13,726 bases of DNA. It comes from an uncultured Bacteroidota bacterium (GTDB taxonomy: Bacteria > Bacteroidota > Bacteroidia > Bacteroidales > P3). The notes beneath the pieces were generated by a model, which was given only the letters and a program-made list of their open reading frames with translations, did not search any database and had not been told where the DNA came from. Of this stretch, positions 6,986 through 13,726 are shown in pieces (position 1 is the stretch's first letter; each line of letters opens with the position of its first letter). The stretch is taken from positions 1-13,726 of the forward strand of contig URCX01000037.1 of assembly GCA_900546465.1 (NCBI GenBank), given 5' to 3'. The translations under genes were made by a program, and so were the position numbers.

Positions 6986-8095
6986 ATGTATAAGAATAGA
7001 AGAATAATCAGGTGTAGTCTTGTTATGCTTTGGGTTTTGTGCTGCATTACAGTGAGTTGTGGCAAAGCCGGTAATAAAGATGGAGATAACGATGACAAGC
7101 ATGCAAGGACAGACTCTTTGAAAAACATAACTGCAACGGCGGAGGTGTCGGAAGGCTGTTTGAATGATGAACTGATATTGAACGGAGATGTAACTTGCGA
7201 CGAAACCAAGGTGAGTAAAGTATATATTCCGTGCAGAGGCAAAATACAGGAAGTGAATGTCGAGTTGGGAGATTATGTAAAACAAGGTCAATGCCTTGCC
7301 TCTGTCTTCTCGCAAGACGCTGCCGATTATGAGAAACAGCAGAGCGACCTTAATACAGAAATAAGATTGGCTCAGCGTGAACTTGTAATGAAGCAGGATT
7401 TACACAAAAGCGGCATGGCTTCCGACAGAGATGTGGAGGAGGCAAAGGGAAGAGTTGAAATGGCAAAAGCGGAGAAGACAAGACTTCAAAATGTGGCTCA
7501 TGTCAACGGTTTTTCGGGTAAGTCGCATGCTGTTATACAAGCTCCGAAAGCAGGCTATGTTTTTGCCAAGAATGTATATAACGGTTCTTATATCGATGAG
7601 AGCAATAACGATATTCCTGCCTTTGAGATTGTCGATTTGAACAATGTGTGGATAGTGGCAGATGTGTATGAGGGCGACATAAGAAAGGTGAAGCAGGATG
7701 CCAAGGTTTATGTTACAGTCTTGGCATATCCGCATGAAACGATAGTTGGCTGTATCGACAAGATTTATCATAACCTCGACAGTCAAAGTAAGACGATGAA
7801 AGTGAGAGTCAGGTTGGACAACAGCAAAGGACTGTTAATGCCGGGCATGTTTGCCAATGTTCATGTTTTGCTTTCGGGAACAGGTAAGCGTATGTTGCAA
7901 GTGCCTGTCGAGAGCATAGTCTTTGAAAACGGCAATAATTATGTAGTGCTGTCGGATAGCAAGGGCAGGTATCGCCGACAAGAAGTCAAAGTATTACGCC
8001 AAGACGGACGATTTGCCTTTATAGAACGTGGCGTCAGCTTGGGCGACAGAGTGGTTTGCAAGAATGCTTTGTTGGTTTATAACACTCTGAAATAA
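6986..8095 (+). CDS. czcB: CzcB-type periplasmic adaptor (membrane fusion protein), probable lipoprotein
   Basis: The adaptor joins CzcA to CzcC in the periplasm. I choose the ATG at 6986 (369 residues): it gives a compact signal with KNRR, a hydrophobic core and a lipobox-like TVSC at Cys25. The in-frame ATG at 6944 would overlap czcC and add 14 charged residues before the signal. AAAGGAG abuts the chosen ATG, too close for a normal Shine-Dalgarno. Next come an acidic linker, the first lipoyl half (about 78-107, CRGKIQEVNVELGDYVKQG), a short helical hairpin (about 108-165), the second lipoyl half (QAPKAGYVFAKNVYNGSYI), a beta-barrel, and a membrane-proximal domain including LMPGMFANVHV. There is no His-rich metal-binding N-terminus as in classical CzcB. 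Assignment to the HlyD/CzcB group is clear; metal specificity is not. Confidence 0.88.
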   Translation: MYKNRRIIRCSLVMLWVLCCITVSCGKAGNKDGDNDDKHARTDSLKNITATAEVSEGCLNDELILNGDVTCDETKVSKVYIPCRGKIQEVNVELGDYVKQGQCLASVFSQDAADYEKQQSDLNTEIRLAQRELVMKQDLHKSGMASDRDVEEAKGRVEMAKAEKTRLQNVAHVNGFSGKSHAVIQAPKAGYVFAKNVYNGSYIDESNNDIPAFEIVDLNNVWIVADVYEGDIRKVKQDAKVYVTVLAYPHETIVGCIDKIYHNLDSQSKTMKVRVRLDNSKGLLMPGMFANVHVLLSGTGKRMLQVPVESIVFENGNNYVVLSDSKGRYRRQEVKVLRQDGRFAFIERGVSLGDRVVCKNALLVYNTLK

Positions 8096-8129
8096 GTTTC
8101 ATTGATAAGAATAGCAGATAAACACAATC

Positions 8130-11100
8130 ATGAATAAGTTTATTGATTTTATCATATCGTTCTCACTGAAAAAGAAGTATCTCGTCATCTGCCTTACGGT
8201 GATTTTGGCTGTTGTGGGTTGCTTCTGTTTTAGGGAAACTCCGGTAGATGCTTTCCCTGATGTTACAAATACCAAGGTTACAATCATCACTCAATGGCAG
8301 GGACGAAGTGCGGAAGAGATAGAGAAATTCGTTACCATTCCGATAGAAATAGCGATGAATGCTGCTCAGGAAAAGACGGATATTCGCAGCACCACTCTTT
8401 TCGGTTTGTCGGTTGTTACGGTTATGTTTGATGATGACGCTGATGATGAATTTGCCCGCCAACAAGTGTTCAATCTTATCAAAGATGCAGACTTGCCGGA
8501 GGGGGTCGAGCCTGAAGTGCAACCTCTTCAAGGTCCGATAGGCGAAATATATCGTTATACCCTTAAAAGCGACAAGCATAGTGTAAGGGAACTTAAAACT
8601 CTTCAAGACTGGGTGGTGGAACGTAACCTTCGTTCGGTCTCCGGAGTTGCCGATGTGGTGAGTTTTGGAGGAGAAGTGAAAACTTTTGAGGTGAGCGTCA
8701 ACCCAAATCAACTTTCGGCTTACGGCATCTCCTCTCTCGAACTGTATGAAGCCATTGCCAACAGTAATGTCAATGTGGGCGGTGATGTTATAGAAAAGAA
8801 TGCTCAGGCATACGTTGTCAGAGGTATAGGTCTTATAAACAATGTAGAAGAAATCGGCAATATCGTTATCAAGAACATGAACGGCACTCCAATTCTTGTT
8901 CGTAATGTGGCAAAGGTGAGCGAGGCTTGTCAGCCACGTCTCGGGCAAGTGGGCAGAGGTAAAGCGAATGATGTGGTTGAGGGTATTGTCATAATGCGAA
9001 AGGGCGAAAATCCGGAACGTGTCATTGCTGCTTTGAAAGAAAAGATAGAAGATATTCAGCAGAACAGTCTTCCCAATGATGTGAAGATAGAACCATTTTA
9101 CGACAGAGAAGATTTGGTCAGTTTGGCTGTCAGCACGGTGTTCCATAATGTAATAGAAGGTATTCTGCTTGTTACTTTGGTAGTGTTTCTCTTTATGAGA
9201 GATTGGCGGACAACGGTTATAGTGGCAACTGTCATTCCTTTGGCTCTGCTTTTTGCTTTCATTTGTTTGCGACTAAGAGGCATGAGTGCCAATCTTCTCT
9301 CCATGGGAGCCATTGACTTCGGTATAATCATTGACGGAGCAGTGGTGATGATAGAAGCCATCTATGTCATGCTTGACTCCAAAGCTCGCCAAATGGGTAT
9401 GGCTGCATTCAACAAATGTTCAAAGGTTGGTATGATACGAGGTACGGCTTGTGGTAAGGCAAAATCGGTGTTCTTTTCTAAATTGATTATCATCACGGCT
9501 CTATTACCTATTTTCGCTTTTCAAAAGGTGGAAGGAAAGATGTTCTCGCCTTTGGCGTTCACTTTGGGTTTCGCTCTCTTAGGTGCATTGCTGTTTACCA
9601 TGACATTGGTACCTGTGTTATCTACCCTCTTACTTAAACGCAATGTCAGAGAGAAGAAAAATGTTTTCTTGGATTTCGTTCATCGCTACTCCAATCGTGC
9701 TTTTGCTTATTGTCATGCTCATAGTAAAGGAATGATGATAACAGCCGTTGTGGCGATGGTGGCAGGTATATCTGCTTTTACTCTTTTGGGTACGGAGTTT
9801 TTGCCAGAAATGAACGAGGGCTCTATCTATATACGTGCTACAATGCCGCAAAGTATATCGTTGAATGAGTCGGTGAAAATAGCTGATCAACAGAGGGAAA
9901 AGTTGGGCGGTTTCCCCGAAATCAAAGAAGTATTGACACAGACCGGTCGCCCTAACGATGGCACTGACGCTACGGGCTTTTACAATATAGAGTTATTTGT
10001 CAAAATGTATCCGGAGAAAGAATGGAAGTCCGGAGTGAGTAAAGAGGACCTCATAGAACAAATCAATAAGAAACTATCTGTTTATCCCGGCATTGATTTC
10101 AATTTTTCCCAGCCTATCAGCGACAATGTGGAAGAAGCCGTGAGCGGAGTGAAGGGTGCAATTGTTGCCAAGGTATATGGAAACGACTTGTATGAGAGTG
10201 AACGTATAGCAGACAAAATTGCCCGAACAATGCGTCCTATAAGGGGCATAGCCGACTTGGGAGTTATTCGCAACATAGGACAACCTGAATTGCAGATTAA
10301 CATTGACGAAACAAGACTTGCACGTTACGGAGTGAACAAGGCTGATGTGCAGAGCATAGTGGAAATGGCAATCGGCGGCAAGGCTGCTTCGCAGGTGTAT
10401 GAGGAAGATCGTAAATTCAATCTTGTGGTTCGTTATGACAAGCCTTTTCGTCAGGACGAGGAACAAATAGGAAAAATTTTGGTTCCGACAAGCGACGGTT
10501 CCATGATTCCTGTTAAGGAGTTGGCAGAAATCAGAATGATAACAGGTCCGCTGATTATCTATCGTGATGATCATCAAAGATACTGTGCAGTGAAATTCTC
10601 CGTACGCGACCGCGACATGGGGTCGGCAGTAGATGAGGCAAGGGAAAAGGTTGCTAAGACTATTGACCTGCCGGAGGGTTATCGCATAGAATGGAGCGGA
10701 GATTTTGAGAACCAGAAGCGTGCTTCATCTCGTTTAGCTCATGTTGTGCCTATAAGTATTTTTCTTATTTTCAGTATTCTGTATGTATTATTCGGCAATG
10801 CTCGTGATGCCTCCTTAGTGTTGCTTAATGTCCCGTTTGCCGCAGTGGGCGGCATCTTAATTCTCCTCCTTACCGGCTTTAACTTCTCTATATCGGCAGG
10901 TATAGGCTTTATCTGTCTTTTCGGAATATGTATTCAGAATGGAGTTATCATGATTATGGACATCAAGCACTTCATACGAAACGGCAACCCATTGTCTGCA
11001 GCGGTGAATTTAGGTATGCAATCCCGCACTCGTGCTGTACTAATGACTGCCATGATGGCGACCTTGGGTTTGTTGCCTGCTGCTTTGAGCCACGGCATAG

Positions 11101-11255
11101 GTTCTGAAAGTCAACGTCCGCTGGCTATTGTCATTATCGGAGGTCTTATCTTCTCGACTATCTTTACTCTCTTTATCTTCCCTCTCTTTGTGGAGAAGGT
11201 TTACGTCAGGACGGTTTTTGATCGATATGGACGTTTGAAACAGTTGAAATTATAA
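8130..11255 (+). CDS. czcA: CzcA-type heavy-metal efflux RND transporter (inner-membrane proton/metal antiporter)
   Basis: At 1041 residues it has full family length. Layout: TM1 at about 12-34, periplasmic porter loop about 35-335, TM2-6 about 336-505 and TM7 near 534-554, a second porter loop to about 870, and TM8-12 to about 1030. TM4 carries the HME-RND signature DFGIIIDGAVVMIE with Asp396, Asp402 and Glu409, the same spacing as the proton/metal-relay acids D402, D408 and E415 of Cupriavidus CzcA. Other family marks are the N-terminal TPVDAFPDVTN, GPIGEIYRYTL, and KVEGKMFSPLAF after TM5. In the second porter loop, the QPISDNVEEAVSGVKG stretch (about 661-676) lacks methionine, unlike Cu/Ag pumps of the CusA type, so Zn/Co/Ni/Cd export is more likely (inference). 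It starts 34 bp after czcB. Essentially certain as an HME-RND pump; the substrate is open. Confidence 0.95.
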   Translation: MNKFIDFIISFSLKKKYLVICLTVILAVVGCFCFRETPVDAFPDVTNTKVTIITQWQGRSAEEIEKFVTIPIEIAMNAAQEKTDIRSTTLFGLSVVTVMFDDDADDEFARQQVFNLIKDADLPEGVEPEVQPLQGPIGEIYRYTLKSDKHSVRELKTLQDWVVERNLRSVSGVADVVSFGGEVKTFEVSVNPNQLSAYGISSLELYEAIANSNVNVGGDVIEKNAQAYVVRGIGLINNVEEIGNIVIKNMNGTPILVRNVAKVSEACQPRLGQVGRGKANDVVEGIVIMRKGENPERVIAALKEKIEDIQQNSLPNDVKIEPFYDREDLVSLAVSTVFHNVIEGILLVTLVVFLFMRDWRTTVIVATVIPLALLFAFICLRLRGMSANLLSMGAIDFGIIIDGAVVMIEAIYVMLDSKARQMGMAAFNKCSKVGMIRGTACGKAKSVFFSKLIIITALLPIFAFQKVEGKMFSPLAFTLGFALLGALLFTMTLVPVLSTLLLKRNVREKKNVFLDFVHRYSNRAFAYCHAHSKGMMITAVVAMVAGISAFTLLGTEFLPEMNEGSIYIRATMPQSISLNESVKIADQQREKLGGFPEIKEVLTQTGRPNDGTDATGFYNIELFVKMYPEKEWKSGVSKEDLIEQINKKLSVYPGIDFNFSQPISDNVEEAVSGVKGAIVAKVYGNDLYESERIADKIARTMRPIRGIADLGVIRNIGQPELQINIDETRLARYGVNKADVQSIVEMAIGGKAASQVYEEDRKFNLVVRYDKPFRQDEEQIGKILVPTSDGSMIPVKELAEIRMITGPLIIYRDDHQRYCAVKFSVRDRDMGSAVDEAREKVAKTIDLPEGYRIEWSGDFENQKRASSRLAHVVPISIFLIFSILYVLFGNARDASLVLLNVPFAAVGGILILLLTGFNFSISAGIGFICLFGICIQNGVIMIMDIKHFIRNGNPLSAAVNLGMQSRTRAVLMTAMMATLGLLPAALSHGIGSESQRPLAIVIIGGLIFSTIFTLFIFPLFVEKVYVRTVFDRYGRLKQLKL

Positions 11256-11311
11256 GGTTGAGGGAAATAAAAGCAGGTTTTTTTCGTCTAATATATTAAG
11301 ATGTAAAAAGA

Positions 11312-12010
11312 ATGGATAGTAAGCATATATTGGTAGTGGAAGATGAAACGAACATCTCCGATTTTCTGAAACGAGGTTTGGAAGAATCCGGCTTTGCAGT
11401 TTCGGTAGCGACAGATGGCAACGAGGCTTGGGAGAAAATAGAGGAAGCAATGGCAAACAATATGTTGCATATGCTGCTACTCGATATCAGAATGCCCGGC
11501 ATGTCAGGCTTGGAACTGTGTCTGCGATTTCGGGAACGTTACGGCTTTCAGATACCTGTATTGATGCTTACAGCGTTGGGAACGACAGATGATATTGTTG
11601 CAGGTCTGCATGCAGGAGCTGATGATTATCTTCCGAAACCATTCAAGTTTATAGAATTGTCGGCTCGTATTGGGGCTCTCCTTCGTCGCACCTCTGCCTT
11701 GCAGGAAGGAATGGGAGACTTACGTTGTGCCGACCTCACCTGTAACCCCTCTACACATCAAGCGCTTCGCGGCGGCATGCTTGTGGAACTATCTACCAAG
11801 GAATACAGATTATTGGAATATTTTATCAAACACCAAAACGAAGCTCTTTCAAGAAAGCAACTTATCAGAGACGTATGGGATAAGGATTTTGATACCAATA
11901 CCAACATCGTAGATGTGTATGTAAGATACCTTCGCAATAAGATAGACGATCCTTTTCAACATAAGTTGATTCATACAGTTGTTGGCGTAGGATATATGAT
12001 GAAAGAATGA
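11312..12010 (+). CDS. OmpR/PhoB-family response regulator, likely activator of the metal efflux operon
   Basis: A 232-residue DNA-binding response regulator. The receiver domain (about 4-120) has the acidic pair Glu10/Asp11, phospho-acceptor Asp58 in LLLDIRMPG, Thr87 and Lys109 (LPKPF). The winged-helix domain (about 133-232) has LSTKEYRLLEYF, the recognition-helix region TNIVDVYVRYLRNKID, and the terminal VVGVGYMM hairpin. It lies 56 bp after czcA with no terminator between, so it is probably on the same transcript or has its own weak promoter. It overlaps the kinase by 4 bp (ATGA). Context resembles CzcR/CusR/CopR regulators, but I give no symbol because the metal is unknown. A likely target is the phased repeat array upstream of czcC. 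Confidence 0.93.
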   Translation: MDSKHILVVEDETNISDFLKRGLEESGFAVSVATDGNEAWEKIEEAMANNMLHMLLLDIRMPGMSGLELCLRFRERYGFQIPVLMLTALGTTDDIVAGLHAGADDYLPKPFKFIELSARIGALLRRTSALQEGMGDLRCADLTCNPSTHQALRGGMLVELSTKEYRLLEYFIKHQNEALSRKQLIRDVWDKDFDTNTNIVDVYVRYLRNKIDDPFQHKLIHTVVGVGYMMKE

Positions 12011-13212
12011 AATTGAAAAGAAAAAGATTTTCGGATTTGAAAGAGAGCAGTAAGATTTCGTGGATATATTCTGCCATTACGATTACACTTGTAACGATGG
12101 CAGGGGGGATATTCTATGCTCTGAGTTCAAACTATATCGAAAACCTTTATTTCAAATATTTATCGGAGAAAGCACATGCAGTTGCCATAGAACGCTTTGA
12201 AAAAGATGAACTTGATCCTGTAAAATATCGTAATGTAGTACTTCATCGTCAGAACTCCATTCCCACATCACACCAGTTGTTTGTCGATATGGAGTTTCCC
12301 GAGAAAGCACGAAATGAATTGAAAGAGTATTTGTCGAATACCCAAATTGCGGATGTTATCAAAGGAGAGGAAGTCTTTTTCCATCGTGGAGATGAAGTTG
12401 GCACAGCCTTTATATATTACGATAATGAAGGTACGTACGTAGTAGTGGTGTTGAGCCGAAATCCATACGGGGTTGAAATCAGCAGGGTGATAGGCTGGGT
12501 TCTTTTGATTATTGTATGCCTATCAGCCATAGTGCTGTACCTTATCAGCAGACTCTATGCCATCAAAGTTGTGGATCGTATTGATTGTAATTACCGAAAA
12601 GAAAAAATGTTCGTCAATAACGCTTCCCACGAAATAAATAATCCGTTAACTGCCATACAAGGCGAATGCGATATAGCCCTTTTACGAGAACGCAGTCCCG
12701 AAGAATACAGAAGATTTCTACAAAAGATAAGTTATGAAACAACACGCGTCATAGATATAATGCAAAACCTGCTTCGACTTTCACATACCTACGCCGAAAA
12801 AATAGACCGAGACATGTTTGAGTGGGTTGATGTGGGTAAACTGATGCAGCAATATGCTTCTTCCAAAGTGAATGTAAAAATAGAGAATAATTTCCACCTC
12901 ATGACCCAAGAAAGTCTCCTCAGCATTGCATTGCGGAACTTGGTCGATAACGCCATGAAATATGCCCAAGAACAACCTGTCGAAATCAGCGTAAGCAAAA
13001 ATATGATTGAGATTAAAGACCATGGGATAGGTATATCCTCAGAAGATTTGCCACATATCTTCGAACCTTTTTATCGTGCAAAAAATGCAGTTAACGAGTC
13101 CGGATACGGAATAGGTTTGGCACTTTCCAAAGAAATCATTTCCAAACTTGGAGGCAGACTGACCGTCAATTCGAAGTTAAACGAAGGCAGCTGCTTTGTT
13201 GTGCTATTTTGA
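12007..13212 (+). CDS. Sensor histidine kinase, partner of the adjacent response regulator, without a HAMP domain
   Basis: A 401-residue membrane kinase: a basic N-terminus, TM1 about 19-40, a periplasmic sensor of about 120 residues (41-160), and TM2 about 161-181. The dimerisation/phospho-acceptor domain has NNASHEINNPLTAI with His208; the ATPase domain has N-box residues Asn311/Asn315, DHGIG (338-342), an F-box FEPFYR (352-357) and GYGIGLALS (367-375). Only about 26 residues separate TM2 from His208, too few for the roughly 50-residue HAMP linker common in CzcS/CusS-type kinases. The sensor has histidines at 80, 90 and 126 that could take part in metal sensing (speculative). It is translationally coupled to the regulator by a 4-bp overlap, and its transcript probably ends at 13367-13400. 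Confidence 0.93.
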   Translation: MKLKRKRFSDLKESSKISWIYSAITITLVTMAGGIFYALSSNYIENLYFKYLSEKAHAVAIERFEKDELDPVKYRNVVLHRQNSIPTSHQLFVDMEFPEKARNELKEYLSNTQIADVIKGEEVFFHRGDEVGTAFIYYDNEGTYVVVVLSRNPYGVEISRVIGWVLLIIVCLSAIVLYLISRLYAIKVVDRIDCNYRKEKMFVNNASHEINNPLTAIQGECDIALLRERSPEEYRRFLQKISYETTRVIDIMQNLLRLSHTYAEKIDRDMFEWVDVGKLMQQYASSKVNVKIENNFHLMTQESLLSIALRNLVDNAMKYAQEQPVEISVSKNMIEIKDHGIGISSEDLPHIFEPFYRAKNAVNESGYGIGLALSKEIISKLGGRLTVNSKLNEGSCFVVLF

Positions 13213-13617
13213 TAATACTATATTAGGAGCTGTTTTTGCATACTCTTTGAATACTATCCATGTTCGGATATAGAAAAGAAAGAAGATACGCCACATTGGA
13301 GGTATAATCCTTGGAAAGGAACAGGGAAACGAATTCATCGTTGAAATGCTTTTTACGAGACAATATGCAGCAATAAGACTTATATCATTGCTGCTTTTTT
13401 GCTTTCTACAAAGATACGCTTTGTCTAAAATCGGTAGCAAGTGGCTCTTTTCTATGCTCTCTAATGTTTTGTCCAAAGGTCTCTGCAGACGCTTAGCAAG
13501 AGCAAATAAAATATTAGTCATATATTCTATTTGTTCCATTGACTTTCCTCGTTTTATTACAGTTGAAGGATGAAAATCCCGTACAGTAGTATTTATAATC
13601 GTATCTAATTTACACAT
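13204..13617 (-). CDS. Small convergent protein of unknown function
   Basis: A 137-residue frame read from the ATG at 13617. I chose this start because AAAGGAG lies 9 nt upstream and a consensus -7 box sits about 100 bp upstream; a longer in-frame start at 13659 lacks this support. A second possible start (Met27, MEQIEYM) also has a purine-rich GAGGAAAG before it. Residues about 27-90 look like genuine helical protein (LFALAKRLQRPLDKTLESIE, LPILDKAYLC, LIAAYCL), with a faint resemblance to short Bacteroidales DUF3791-type proteins that I cannot confirm. From about residue 95 the tail is rich in Phe, Pro and Ile and less convincing, so the natural C-terminus may have been altered by a frameshift. 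The frame ends overlapping the kinase gene by 9 bp. No function assigned. Confidence 0.55.
   Translation of the reverse strand: MCKLDTIINTTVRDFHPSTVIKRGKSMEQIEYMTNILFALAKRLQRPLDKTLESIEKSHLLPILDKAYLCRKQKSSNDISLIAAYCLVKSISTMNSFPCSFPRIIPPMWRIFFLFYIRTWIVFKEYAKTAPNIVLSK
13367..13400 (+). terminator. Terminator of the czc / two-component operon
   Basis: An 8-bp perfect stem, GCAGCAAT (13367-13374) with ATTGCTGC (13387-13394), has a 12-nt loop and is followed directly by six T (13395-13400). It lies 154 bp after the kinase stop and works on the plus strand only. It falls inside the reading frame of the convergent minus-strand gene. Confidence 0.75.
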
Positions 13618-13673
13618 AACGATAATCTCCTTTAATTTTTTTCTAAAAAGACAGAGCAAACCGAAAGCAGAAC

Positions 13674-13685
13674 ATCAAGCTTGAT
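13674..13685. promoter_or_regulatory. 12-bp perfect palindrome in the leader of the minus-strand gene
   Basis: ATCAAGCTTGAT is a perfect palindrome placed between the predicted -7 box (13719-13726) and the start codon (13617), about 30 bp downstream of the expected transcription start. The position suits a repressor operator, but the repeat is short and could be chance. Confidence 0.3.
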
Positions 13686-13718
13686 TGAATGTTATGCCGA
13701 GGTGCAGCCTATCTTATG

Positions 13719-13726
13719 CAAAGATA
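13719..13726 (-). promoter_or_regulatory. Predicted promoter -7 element of the minus-strand gene
   Basis: Read on the minus strand, the last eight bases are TATCTTTG, an exact TAnnTTTG match. The -33 element would lie outside the window. The predicted leader to the ATG at 13617 is about 95 nt. Confidence 0.6.

Noticed and set aside
6755..7315. Minus-strand frames of 186 and 128 codons across the czcC-czcB junction
   Set aside because: They are shadows of two well-supported plus-strand genes and have no start signals or recognisable domains.
8163..9146. 327-codon open frame on the minus strand
   Set aside because: It is the antisense shadow of czcA, with unlikely composition (His- and Ser-rich), while the plus strand encodes an intact conserved RND pump.
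1..13726. CRISPR array, tRNA, rRNA, insertion sequence or prophage
   Set aside because: I saw no regularly spaced 25-40 bp repeats, tRNA cloverleaf, rRNA sequence, transposase or integrase, or long terminal inverted repeats by eye. The repeats present are short and local.

Overview
The window looks like chromosome from a member of the Bacteroidota, most likely order Bacteroidales (Prevotella/Porphyromonas-like). The evidence is compositional and regulatory: AT-rich DNA, starts mostly preceded by A/T-rich sequence, and three matches to the Bacteroidota -7 promoter element TAnnTTTG ahead of genes. The RND pump and histidine kinase also carry sequence features of the kind seen in this phylum. 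I cannot assign a genus.

Layout. (1) 1-2361: the 3' part of a large protein of unknown function. The frame is open to the left edge, and the protein ends in a PD-(D/E)XK nuclease-like domain. (2) 2362-3165: about 800 bp without a convincing gene. It holds a strong terminator, a pyrimidine-rich stretch, a second hairpin, a cluster of short degenerate repeats and a G-quadruplex-type G-run motif, followed by the pepD promoter. (3) 3166-5028: a two-gene unit, pepD (M20-family aminoacyl-histidine dipeptidase) followed 3 bp later by a small membrane-anchored protein resembling only the tail of SPFH/prohibitin-type proteins. A terminator follows. (4) 5029-5706: a second non-coding stretch with a further terminator that has no gene in front of it, then direct repeats and a good promoter. 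(5) 5707-13212: a heavy-metal efflux locus, czcC-czcB-czcA followed by an OmpR-type response regulator and a sensor kinase that overlap by 4 bp. (6) 13204-13617, minus strand: a small convergent gene of unknown function with its own -7 box at the right edge. The terminator of the kinase operon lies inside its reading frame.

How the genes work together. CzcA is the inner-membrane proton/metal antiporter, CzcB the periplasmic adaptor (probably a lipoprotein here) and CzcC the outer-membrane channel, giving one tripartite pump across both membranes. The downstream two-component pair most likely senses periplasmic metal and activates the pump. The tandem ~10-bp-phased repeats ending 8 bp upstream of the czcC -33 element are a natural candidate for the response regulator's operator. 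Canonical acid residues for proton/metal transport are present in CzcA transmembrane helix 4. Divalent Zn/Co/Ni/Cd substrates are more likely than Cu/Ag, but this is inferred from sequence character only.

I found no CRISPR array, rRNA, tRNA, transposase, integrase or phage gene. The least ordinary items are the edge-truncated nuclease-like protein, the SPFH-tail-only partner of pepD, the phased operator upstream of czcC, the terminator without a gene, and the G-run motif upstream of pepD.
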